Shown: piece by piece, positions 42,301 through 53,480 of the stretch
Position numbering within the stretch: position 1 is the stretch's first letter
Layout of the letters: the number at the start of each line of letters is the position of its first letter
Assembly (NCBI GenBank): GCA_017165825.1
Contig: CM029387.1
Span: 8,172,183 to 8,236,182, forward strand
Reading direction: 5' to 3'
Source: Hepsetus odoe
Taxonomy: Eukaryota > Chordata > Actinopteri > Characiformes > Hepsetidae
Length of the DNA: 64,000 nucleotides
Notes under the pieces: model-generated
The model's input: only the letters and a program-made list of their open reading frames with translations
What the model was told of the DNA's origin: nothing
Databases searched by the model: none
Position numbers and translations under genes: made by a program

Positions 42301-45300
42301 ACCTTACAAAACAGTGACCGTAAGGGGAAAAGACATTTTTCACATTTTTGTGGGGTGTGAATGTGTGAGTGCATGTGTGTCCTATGGGTGTGTGAGATCA
42401 GTTTGTACAGTATAATCTTGTAATATGAGCATTCAGAAAAACAATCCCGATTAGTCACATTTATGCAAGACACATTTTGCAGAAAGACTCCTATATATGG
42501 CAAAAAGCATTTTTATTAAAAACTGTATTCACTCTATTCTCATAGTGCTCATATTGCACTTTGTAAATCAGATGCTAATGAAAATGCTAACAAAAAAAAG
42601 AGTTAATGAAGCCTACTCAGGTGATAAGCAATATGGGAGAAATATAACATAATACCTTTTCAGTATATACAGTATTTAATGACATATAATAATTAACCTC
42701 TGATAAGTTGGAGACAACAGTCAGGTTTCACATGTTGCACTGCACTACATCAAATTAAACAGGACTAAATTTGCTCTGCTTTTAATTTAAAAAACAGTTG
42801 GTCAGTGGTTTCAGGTACAGTATCACATAGCGACACTATACAGGGAAATATAGTGATGAAACAACAAATACTATCATGCTGCGCAGGCCTTCCACCTAGC
42901 TATGTTGGATAGCTAAGCTAAGTTAGCTGTTATAAAATATGTGAACTTTTATATATACTTCTAACTTCTTTTGACAGAGTAAACAACTTTAACATCGACA
43001 CTCCAAAGCAAAACATGAATTAGGCATGAACATGAAATGAGTACTAATGGCTATTATTTCTCAGAAAAAGTCCTTTGACAGCCATATAAATGTAAAATAA
43101 ATAAAATAAAATAAAATAAAATAATATTTATTTTGTGATTTCATAATTAATGTCAACACCAAAGGAGATAGATTATTGTGCATTCTCCCTTTGTTGCCCA
43201 TTAAAAAAAACAGCTCTCCTTTAGTTTCCTTAAGTGCCAATTTTGACAGCTGTTATCATCATGGCAATGTCTATATGGTGTCATTACATTGCACTTTTGA
43301 AAAACCATCAAACCATCCTCTCTTATTGAACAAAGGAAGCCCTCTATTAAGTGCATGATTTGCATTAAAACATTTCTACTTTAACCTTCTGTTTCTTCAA
43401 GAGGTTCTTTTAAGCACCCTGCAAATGCAAATGTCAGAACAAATCCACCCTGGGTTCCTTATCTAAAACCACACCCCTGCTCTTTTTTCCCCTACAAACT
43501 CAATGGCTGTGTGTGAGCAACAGGTAAGTGCACCTGTAAAGGATATCCTTTCCAGCACTCCCTCTGGTCCCAAAACCAAGGTGTCTATGAGAAGGAAGAA
43601 GAGGAAGAATGTGGTCAGACAATAGGTTTGTGTTAGTCACTGCACACGAATAAGGAAATGTAGTTAAGCAGGGGACCATGACAAAATACTGAAGAATAAA
43701 ACACTTTCACAATTGGAGACATGCATAGCTAAGGCTGGTTTTTCTATTAGCAGCAGCACTCGGACACACAGTTCCCTATTCATAGCTTTCGGTAATGTGA
43801 CTAGCAAAGCCCTGAAGGCCAAAAACTTGTGGAACTACAGAACAGGTAAGTCCATATTCCCTCTGTTCCAAATAAACAATCTCTATTCAGTGCCCATTGC
43901 AGCATTTCAGTCATAAAAAACAGAGACGTCCCTGCCAAAGTTCCACTTTGGCAATGTCTACATATATCTAATGGAGAATCCCTGCTCTTATGCTGCAGCC
44001 AGAATTAAAGTTTTCAAAAATCTTCCGTTACACTTTCTATCTAAAAAGAAACATTCACTTTAACAGTTAACCTATTATTTAGCTGTCATTAGCCAACTGT
44101 TAACATAAATGTTGCTGTGCTCCTAACCAAATAGTGTCCAAAAAATAATACAGAACTATTGGACATGCAATAAGTAATGTAGTATGTAAAGCATTGAAGT
44201 ATGTGGTTTAGGTGCAGCCCGTCTGTTCCGCTAGCACTAATTCATCAAGATCACTGCACTGGTCCGTGAAAACTTCAAATCTTCAATCTTCAAAATATTC
44301 CATCTTATCTCTGATAACATGTTCATAAAAGTTGTGTGAACTATTGTTGCCATTCTTTCATTCTTTCCCAGAAAGGCATAAATCCACAATCTCCTCATCT
44401 GAGCTTCAGATCCGTTTAGCCATCAGTTAGAGCATCTAATCAGACAACAACTATCTAGTATTTTGCAAGAAACAAATTTTGGTAAAACAAAATTGCTAAA
44501 AATATGATGGGCAATGGAAGAAATTTGGCCTTTAGGTGGGTGGTCCTTGAAAGGGGTGACATCAAATGAAAACAATGAATTTAAACAATTTTTCAAAAGT
44601 ACTTCAGGAAAAAAACACTTACATTGATAAGAGATATAAGTCCAGCAGAGAACGATATTAAGTAGAAGACAAACCTCCAGCTATAAAACAAAAGTGATAC
44701 CATGTTAGTGGTACAAATGGTGGCAAACAACTTTTCAGAACACACAGACACTGGAACAAACATCACACACTGGAAATTTACCATCTATAACTAATGAAGA
44801 AAAAAAAGGTTCTCTTATGAATGGAGGGATGTGAAGAAATCTTGTATGCAGTCATGCTTATCAACAATAAAAAGAAATCATAAGGGCAATGATGGTAAAA
44901 CTATTTTAAAGAGGAAACAAGTTTTGACACTTAAAATGACAGTTTAAGAATTTATGATAAGCAATGATTCAGCAAACAAACTAATGGCATATGCAGGCAT
45001 TTAACAGGTACTTATCATTAGATATATATCATGCCTATATCACCAGATATTTGCCTCAGATGGCAAAAACTGGAAAGATCTTAAATAGACTTCCTTACAT
45101 AGTTGTTGACATTATAAAACTGTCATTTTAATAGATCTCTTTATTCATGTTAGTAGGTCTGTGCTATTCATAGTCAACTCACCTTGCCTCACAGAACTTC
45201 TTGGTGTTGCTGGGCCTGTCCTGATTTCTACGATGATGGAACCAGATCTCTACTTGTTTTTGGTTTAGGCCACTCTGCTTAACCAGACTGCTGACCTCAC

Positions 45301-48300
45301 TCTGAGTAACACAGGCGAAAAGAATGTTTTAATTGTTTTAAGTGAATTCAATTTGCCCAAAATAACAGAAAAATTAACAGTTTTTACATGTTATGTGAGC
45401 TTGCCTTTTTGTCATGGTAGGTTATTATCAAATATACAGTATAGGTACTGGATTTTGCTTGTGTGGCTTGTCTGCCAAAAAACAAGGAAACATTAACAGC
45501 AAAAAGGGAAATATTCAGAGTTCAGCCACCAAAAAATGACACATGGGCAATCAGGCGGGAGGAAGTATTAGGCTTACATTCTCCTTGTGCAGATCTTGTG
45601 ATCTGCACGCCATAAACAATGACAAAACATAATCAAATAAAGTACGTATCTGGATAAAATTTGTGTAATTCAATTGCATCTGAAAAATCTCAGTTTAACC
45701 TGCAGGCAACAGCAACTTCAAATGTACTAAGATGAACTCACTCTCACTCATAGCCGCTTGTCCTAATTAAGGCCGCGGTGGGTGTCGGAGCTCTTGCCAG
45801 CCCATTGCAGGGCAGACACACAGACAATTACACACAAACTAACAGGCAATTTTAGTATCACTAATTCGTCTGACGTGCATGTATTTGGACTGTGGGAGGA
45901 AACCCATGCAGACACAGGAAGAGCAAGCAAACACTGCACAGAAAGGACCCGGACCGCCCCGCCTGGAAATCAAACCAAGGACCTTCTTGCTGTGAGGGAA
46001 CAGCGCTACCCACTGCGCAACTGTGCACCGTAACTAATTTTCTATAAATAACTACACTCATATTTTAAACATAGTGCATAATTAAGATGTAAACAGAGCT
46101 ATTCTCTAAAAGCTCACTAACAAATATTTCTAACATCTGTATGAGTGGTATGAATGACTTTGATTATATATCAATGACTATTATGCAGGAATTAAAAAAA
46201 AAATTTTCCTTCAAGACTGACACCTCAGAGAAGCTCCGGAAAATTACAATGCCTGATTAAAAATGTTACTTTTGTGATTTTGTTTATCAACAACTGATAT
46301 ATTTTAGAATGTACACATATATAATCTATGATGCAGAACAGCAGCTTTAGAAAATTGATGCCTGTAAATGTACAAGCATGGTTTGCAGTGCTATAATCAG
46401 TAAATTCATATTTATACTCTATCTGAAGCCTTCTACTTTCCCTGTGACTAATGTTAAAACAACTGCCAACTTGGTAGGTTAAGCATAAACAACAAATATA
46501 TTTAATATTTAATATATTTAAACTGTTTTTATGATTTTGGATGTTAGTAATGGGATGTGTCCAAAAAAATACCTGCTTCATTTAACATAATTATTAACTG
46601 CAATTCCAAGACTGCAAATGCTAATATCAAAGAATATACAGTGCAGGCTTGGTGCCAGTGGTGAAGTGCATACATGAGCTTTTTAACCTCAATTCAAGGA
46701 AACATTTATTGCAAGGTCTTGGTATATTTTATGACATGACACTTCACTGGAGTGTTCAGGAAAATGTAACATCATATGTCAATAATTATGACATAATTAA
46801 ATAAGACATAATTACGAGAACTGCACACTTTACTGATGCACACTTTACTGATGAGCAGTAAATGCTTGCATGCATGTTGTTGTCCCTAAGCTCACACTTT
46901 GCTTATGAACAGTAAATGCTTGCATGCATGTTGTTGTCCCTAAGCTCACCTGCACAGGATGTCTCCTGTGTTTGGTGTAAAAGGCCTCCAGGCTTGGAGC
47001 AGGTGAGGCGGATAAACGTACTCTGTCTTTCACTCCTAACAGTCTGCTTAGAGGGACAGCCACAATCCTAAAAAGCAAAGAAGAAAAAACATCACACAAG
47101 TATGTGACCTACTGACTTTTAATCATTTAAGGTAAAGAAGAGACAGATAATCACTCCTCTTGGTGGTTTACATGTTATGAGATTTTTTAAAATGATTCAT
47201 TTTTACAGATCTTGTAGGGTGACAATGATACCTGATAACTAACATCATGATGGGTCTACTATAAACAATAATTTTACTTTTAGGCACTATAGCTAAGAAA
47301 AGAAGACCTTGCCATGATATAAATATTTTGATTTGTGTATTTGGCTGGTGTTTTTATTTAGCATTGTTGATGATATAACAATGGCATCCCTTCCTGAATA
47401 GAGAACTATGCCTTCAGTGCTTTTTGTGAAGCAGTGATGTTATTTTCCATGCTCCACTCCAGTGGGGTGGGAAGATTAAAAATGCCTTATCACTAATGTG
47501 TAGTGCATGTATATTAAAAAAAAACAAATATAACAGAAAATTACCCATTGTAATTCCAATATTGGATCAATAATATTTCGAGCTTTTTATTTAATTAATT
47601 TTATTTATTTAGTTATTAAATTATACATAATCATTGCTTAAACTGTATGTGTATAAATGGATGGTTTTATAAGTACGGTATTGACCTCAAAAGGTGTGCC
47701 TGTGTGTTTGTCTGCCATTAATTAGACCCTGGAAAGATGAGATGAGATCAAAGATGGGTGAGAGGGTAAAACTGATAAGTTGATACCTCATGTCTTCTCA
47801 TGTTACTATAGCAATCAGCTGCCAAAGCAACAGTCATGTTCTGCGCGCACACACGCACACACACACACACACACACACGCATGCATACAAACACAGACAC
47901 ACACACATACTGTTCGCCTGCCTGCTGCTGTTTGCTGAGTGTTCAGTGTCCCTTCCCTCTTTCCTCACACTCTCCTCCTCTATAGTCCCCTGAGCTCTAA
48001 CAGAATCACACGACCCGCAGACCCACAGCTGCTCTCCAGAAAGACTACGGCTGCTGTTACACTTTGGCATATGACTAACGGCAAAAACCAAAGAAAGGGA
48101 CTGATTTATTACTGTAACAAAATATCCATGAACTATACTTGAAAAAGAACACTAGAATGTGTAAACTATTCTTTGTGCTTAATATACATGTATGTATAAA
48201 GAAGTCCTTTAGAAATGAACTGAATGACTGGCAGGCTTCTTATTTTGTTATTAGTATAAATATTTTAAAGATGGTTTAAAGCACTAATTGAAAGATTATA

Positions 48301-49233
48301 CACACCAAGCACACTAACCTTAACCCTAAGACTTAGAATCCTCTAACCACCCTCAAAACTGCTCAAAACTATTACATTTTTTCCTCTCCATCAATGCCCT
48401 GTCCAACAAAATAGTCTGAGGGAAAAATCTTATTTACACAGTTTCCCCTAGCCTCATTAGTGATACGCAGACATTAGGAATGTGTTCCCATGCAAACATC
48501 CAATATTTATCACATACATATCTGTTGATGGTAATACCAATGCATACAACTGTGTAAAACTGCAACCACATCTGGACTAGTACTTGCCAATCATATCAAA
48601 TATTATATTCCAAATGAAGCAAAGTGTAATACTGTAGTACAGCAGCTCATCATTGCCTAAACATTTTGCTTTTCTGGAGTAAAATAAACATGTCACATAT
48701 CAGTTTGAATTATCATCTTTTGATTTGCAATAGAGCTGCAAAGATACTGCAGTTAATGAATAATGATGAAGATTAAAGAATGAAGATTAGCACTAAGAAA
48801 ATGCAAGCTCAAACTGCAGACAAATGTTACCCATGAAAATGGACAAAAGTACTCCTAGAAGTATATCGTTACTGTGCCAGATACTTCTGCCCATTTAATG
48901 TAAAACTGTTTGCACGTTGTTAATTGGTGTAATGCCCAAATGGTTAACTAGAACTAACTACTGAAGAAGCAATCTTTGGATTGTCCTGTTGATTACATGT
49001 TAATAACCCCAACATCAAATGACCATTTAATGAAGCCCCACTGGCCATGTTTAAAGAAAGTGCTGTTACCTCTCGAAGGCGAAACGCAGGGCTATAAAAC
49101 CTAAAGCCAGAGGGAGGGAAATGAACAGGTCTCTGGGGAGTGGAGAGTCCTCCATCTGGGCCATTTCCCTCCAGGTGATGCCTGGAGGAAGCCAGTACTC
49201 CTGCCTCCACAGCCACTGGTCCAAGAGCTCCAT
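39307..49233 (-). CDS. cers4: Ceramide synthase 4, ten coding exons
   Basis: Coding exons in transcript order: 49233-49070, 47067-46950, 45301-45183, 44680-44623, 43584-43534, 40712-40620, 40311-40183, 40001-39895, 39761-39605, 39510-39307. All are GT/AG and in frame, 399 aa (human CERS4 is about 394). The enzyme N-acylates sphinganine with fatty acyl-CoA in the ER membrane. It has a first hydrophobic segment (about 36-53), a Hox-like domain (about 70-130, with EIWFHHRRNQDRPS), then a multi-pass TLC domain. The Lag1 motif (about 202-244) has H209-H210 and D237/D240. The C-terminal tail is very acidic, with CK2-type serines (DERSDDESE). The Hox-like domain excludes CERS1. TKKFCEASWRF and PLALGF..ALRFAFER favour CERS4, while the TLC end looks CERS2-like, so the paralogue call is good but not absolute. 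No N-glycosylation sequon is seen. Confidence 0.9.
40763..42217 (+). mobile_element. Tc1-like transposon relic in cers4 intron 5
   Basis: Inverted ends share CTCCACAATTATTGGCACCC then T; TA lies outside each end (40761-40762, 42218-42219). The interior + strand carries decayed transposase: a segment with MVRELKHSPKLTFTELHQRV and TRKKPFLTYNHKCKHLEFAK, then GSTWMLWGCFSSKSPGNLVW, with an internal deletion around the first catalytic aspartate region and frameshifts toward the C-terminus. It is about 1.46 kb and inactive. The left terminal repeat is interrupted by about 14 bases after TACAG. Confidence 0.85.
45752..46035 (-). repeat. Long-form dispersed repeat related to the SINE tail
   Basis: It begins CCGCTTGTCCTAATTAAGGC with a GCCAGCCCATTGCAGGGC block (reverse complement of the tail unit at 11092), then continues into ATTTGGACTGTGGGAGGAAA and a final GCGCTACCCACTGCGC. 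It is a longer member of the family in cers4 intron 2, with no open frame. Confidence 0.65.
46839..46946. repeat. cers4: Tandem duplication of 54 bp at the cers4 exon-2 donor
   Basis: Copies 46839-46892 and 46893-46946 differ at about 3 of 54 positions. The unit ends against the real 5' splice site of cers4 exon 2 (GT at 46949-46948), and the junction between copies recreates a second GTGAGC at 46895-46890 on the minus strand. The interval between the two donors is open in the cers4 frame. Confidence 0.85.
47840..47912. repeat. CA-rich microsatellite in cers4 intron 1
   Basis: (CA)n of about 15 units at 47848-47878, with further short CA blocks to 47908. Confidence 0.9.
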
Positions 49234-49899
49234 CCTGCAGCAGAAGGAAGAAGGGCGTGAGCAAATCTACCCAGCAGTGCACATGCTGAACCAGCTGAAA
49301 AAATAAAAGCCAATGAATTAACCTTAAAAAAACGTGTAAACCATTTACGCATTCAAATCACAGATTTCTTTAAATGGCAATACATGATTGCTACCATTGC
49401 TGCCAAATCATTTTAATTGATCAGAAATGTACAAATGTGAATCAAGGTCATTTAATACATCACTGTATTTCATTAAGTAAAAGAAATGCCCCGTGTAAGG
49501 GTGCGTTGAGGGCATTTATGACCAAAGTAAGGTGACGTTTTTGTTTAGATAAAACCCTTTACATGGGATTCACATGTTTGTCAGAAAACCAAGAACCAAC
49601 AAAAACCAGCTCCCTCGGGATAAACCGAGTAACAGAAGAATTACAGAAAAAGGAAAAACAGAATATCTCCCTCAGAAAGGATCTCATACGAGCGTCTACG
49701 TGAAGGTTAGCCGGGGTTATTAGCCTCGCTCGGATCTTTAGCCGTCACTAGCATGTTATTACCGCACGTTAACGTCGCCTAACATTATCTCACGTATCAG
49801 GGTGTAAAAAAAGAAAACATAATTTTTCGTTGACATTAAGTCTCTGGTTATTTTAAACACGATACTACGACACATATTCAACCCCTCAGCCCTCGACGG

Positions 49900-50300
49900 T
49901 GTTGTTTTTTAATGCGGTGTGTGAGCGTTCTGAGTTACCAACCGTCGTCGTTGTGACGGCCGTTTCTCGAATCCTCTGCGTCCGACTGATTTCGGCAAGG
50001 CTGGTGCAGAAGAGGATGGTTTACTTCCCACTCACACGCCTGCCCTCCAGACAGATTTCCATACAGTCGTCTGACGGGGAAGAGCTGACCGGCTTGTTTC
50101 AGTGGGCGCCGTTTTCCGCTCGGACCGGGAAGAATATGAGAATATTCAAACGCCGGAGCCCGACTCTGCGTTTCTCATCAGGCGAGTCTGTAGAGCCACG
50201 CGCCGCTCCTCGTCCTGCTCAGTGGGCGTGTCAGACTGAGCGCACGTGAGGAATTCAGATCACATACAGCAGGTGCGCAAAGGCCGGGAGTTATTAAAAA
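49900..50300 (-). promoter_or_regulatory. cers4: Putative cers4 CpG-rich promoter and non-coding exon 1
   Basis: The cers4 start codon lies one base after a splice acceptor (ctgctgcag at about 49243-49235), so a 5' non-coding exon must exist upstream on the minus strand. The only GC/CpG-rich block nearby is here. A plausible donor, GTAACTCAG, is at about 49940-49932. A palindromic E-box CACGTG lies at 50243-50248. The start site is not resolved, and the + strand open frame through this block (49899-50249) looks like a by-product of CpG content. Confidence 0.45.
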
Positions 50301-51306
50301 TAAAGATGCACTCGGGAGGTGAGCGACGGAGAGCATATGCGGTGTGTTGTTTGCGTATCGCGATGAGTTTTAGCGATTTTTTTTTTGTGGGTTGGTCCTG
50401 GCTTTAAAGCGGTCTGTTGTCATGATTTGAACACAAAAAAATCCCTCCATCCATCTGCCTGGAGCTGAAAGACCCCACAGAAACACGCAGGACGCCTGTT
50501 AATCACTACTAATGATTCAGAATTTTACACACATTATGAATGCATGATTTTAGGGGCTGTGTACGCAGCTGGGGTACAGACCACAACAGATATTTTTAAA
50601 CGTGAGCATTATTTATAGCAAATTTTCATTTTATTGAAGTGGGGTAGTGGAGACCTAGTGTTTAGGCTCTTGAGAAGGATGTGAGACCTGAACAAGTAGC
50701 TTGCCTTTGAGCAAGGTCTCCCAAAACGGCTCCCCTGGTGCTGGATTTATGTTTTCCCTGTAAAAATTCATATAACATTCTGGCCAATGATGCATTCATC
50801 CATCCATCCATCCATCCATGCCCCTCCTTGGGGAGGCCTGGTGCCAGTTTCAGCCCTCAAAGTACTGAAGCAGAAAAATACCACGGTGAGGTTATCTCAG
50901 GGCAGAGGTACAAGCACACTCATGCACAGTTGCACCCTGGGAGTAGTTTACCATCAGGTCACCTGGCTTCTCTTTAGATTGTATGAGAGTGCAAACTCTA
51001 CACTTAAAGGACTCAGGTAGACCTGGATGCATCAGTTAAACAATACAAGAATCATGCATATAAAGGCATGATTTCTATATGGTCCCATGCCCCAAGCTGT
51101 GCCCTCATGTCACTTTTACCTGCAGTAGAGAAATTCACCTCATCCATCATCCTCCAAAAACAAACACACCTCTCCAAAAACTGTTTATGTCAAAAGAAGA
51201 GCCGTGGCTGGCATCCAGTCCCCCTTTTTTATGAACAACGGGTCATTGTCAGAGTGGCCAGTGTCTCACATAATGTGTGTGAAGTGGGCAATGTATCCTC
51301 TACTGG

Positions 51307-51530
51307 GGGGGTGGTGGTGGTCTAGTGGTAGGATACTTGCCTATGGATTCTTGCCTATGGACCGATGGCTCAAAAGGTTTCCGGTTCAAATCCCACCTCT
51401 AGGACTACCACCACTGGGTCCCTGAGCAAGACTCTTAACCCTGAATTGCTCCAGGGGGACTGTCCCTGTAATTAGGACATGGAAGTTGCTCTGGATAAGA
51501 GTGTCTGATAAATGCTGTAAATCTAAATCT
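51307..51530 (+). repeat. tRNA-derived SINE with L2-like tail
   Basis: Second copy of the element at 29869: A-box-like GGTGGTCTAGTGGTAGG, B-box-like CCGGTTCAAATCCC, the shared ACTACCACCACTGGGTCCCT block and the tail GCTCTGGATAAGAGTGTCTG. It has a short internal duplication (CTTGCCTATGGA twice, about 51337-51362). Confidence 0.75.
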
Positions 51531-52490
51531 CTACCATTAGACAGATGAGGTTTTATCATTTTAATAAAATGATAAAAACAGACGGGCTCCCAATGTTATC
51601 ACACTTTCTCACCGATCAGCACATTCCCTCTTTTCCTTTTTGATTTCCGGAGTTAGGTGAGCATGCAGAGCCTGCTTTTAGCATGTCTGGGTTTGCTCAG
51701 TAATTTGCATGCTTGTCTGCAAAGCAGGTTTAGAGTGACAAAATTGCACTATAAGATTTAAAGCATAGTTCTGTGTGGAGCAGTCAAGACATGAGGGAGG
51801 TTGGATTCATGCTGTTTTTTCACTTTAATAAGGTACATATATTTAAATCAGTTAGAACAGTCTCTTTCTGAGCTAATAATTTCAAAGATTGGGCCAATAA
51901 ACCAAACTGTTAATACTACATTTAAAATTAGACTATATTTGTAGGTACTGCATGCCTAAAACATTGCACAGTAGGCCAGTTGTAAAGTAATCACAGACTT
52001 GCTTCATGGTTTCTAAAACTGGCAAAAGTTTGTAAAACTCACAAGTAGACATCATGAACCCTGAAGTTTGTCCATACTTTTGATCATTTTTCACCATTAT
52101 ATGGGGAAATTGTTTAAATTAGATTTTTGCCCATTACTTTTAGCAAAGGTGATTAGATGACCTACACTGGATATGCTATGTTAATATACTATTCCTAAAG
52201 CATGCCAGTAATTAAGAGTGCGGGATGCTAGATCGAATTGTGCAAGTATGATCTGCAGGTTACAAAAGAAGTTTTAGAGAGTAGAGACATGCCCTTTGCT
52301 GCCAAAGGCTGCCATTATTGTTTCTGTTAGCTGAGGCAGAACTCAATGGAGTCTGGCTAATGACTAGGAGGGAGGCCTTGTATACTTTGCTCATTGGGCG
52401 TCATTTAAATTCACATGGGAAATTATTACAACAAAATGATTCATCTCTGCTTTCTTTCATTTGACAAGATGGGCCTTTGTTCACTACTCA

Positions 52491-52572
52491 GTTAAGATCT
52501 CTTAGCTCATTGACCCGGATCCATCTGTCAGGACACAGATGGATCCAGGTCAATGAGCTAAGAGATCTTAAC
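52491..52572. repeat. 82-bp near-perfect palindrome
   Basis: Arms 52491-52528 and 52535-52572 (38 bases each) are reverse complements at 37 of 38 positions, around a 6-base loop (CAGGAC). Both arms contain BamHI- and BglII-type palindromes (GGATCC, AGATCT). No coding frame or known repeat explains it. Confidence 0.9.
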
Positions 52573-52887
52573 CTCACCAACAAAGTGTTTTCCTTTCAGT
52601 GTCTCTCACTAACCTTTGGAGAGACATTGATATAAAATAGATTCCTAGACCTCTGTTTCCTATTAGCTTAAGCCACTTAAATATATTGCAAACAGAAATT
52701 ATAAGGTTGCTAATCATTCTAACATGATATAATGAATATGAAAAATACACCAGTTGACATAATAATATAATAATAGAATGGTGTCATGCTATATGGTGGC
52801 TTTTAAGCATTGTTAGCAACATTAGCATGTATGGTTGAGCTATCTAAACATTATGTCTTTGATGGAACTGATTGTAATTGTGTAACA

Positions 52888-53037
52888 GCACAGCACACAG
52901 TGAAACACAACAAAATGCAACATCTGCATTTAACCCTTGCTCAAGGGGTACTTCAGGGCAACCTACTGATGTGGGATTCGAACTCACAACCTGCCGTTCC
53001 TAGTGCCTAGTCCCTAAACACTAGACTGCCACTCCTC
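52888..53037 (-). repeat. tRNA-headed SINE, shortened
   Basis: The minus strand has the tRNA-like head (GCAGTCTAGTGTTTAGGGAC), a B-box-like GAGTTCGAATCCC and the GTACCCCTTGAGCAAGG block, but the middle is deleted relative to 22775 and 31130. Confidence 0.65.
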
Positions 53038-53309
53038 CAATGAAAATAGCAACCTAAAATGAATTAATGTTATAACTGGCTTTTTCTGACTCAAATAAAT
53101 ACTTCAGATAAAACATTGGTTCTTCCAAAGTGTTCAGGTTAAATTAAACAAGCTAAATTACTTATTGCATGAAGCAGTTTGTTTACCATGAACAAGTGAA
53201 CCAGTTTTGTAGTACATTTATAAGTTTTTCATTCAATGAGTTAATATAATCCAATAAAATTCAAATATTAATTATTCTAACTTTGGTGAGACACTGCCAC
53301 CAGCAGAGG

Positions 53310-53480
53310 GGGCTATCAATCTATCCATCCACCCAGGCATTATCTAAAATGCTTTTCTTCGGTTGCCGATTTGCCGGGTCTTACCTGGCAATATACAGGT
53401 GAAATGTGGAAAAATAACCCTGGGCATCACTTGAACGACATACAGACCAAAACAGTCACACTTATAGGCAATTTAGCATT
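53310..53480. repeat. Degraded dispersed repeat
   Basis: Partial resemblance to the long-form repeat at 45752 (a GCATTATCTAAAATGCTTTT stretch, a GCCGGGTC block, and GACATACAGACC followed by GGCAATTTAGCATTTTCACC). It is too diverged to place with confidence. Confidence 0.35.

Noticed and set aside
49899..50249. 116-codon + strand ORF in the cers4 promoter block
   Set aside because: It has no recognisable protein character and lies in a CpG-rich block, where stop codons are rare by composition.
53292..53310. Third possible + strand CTCF site (CCACCAGCAGAGGGGGCT)
   Set aside because: It has extra bases within the core compared with the consensus, so it is too weak to call.
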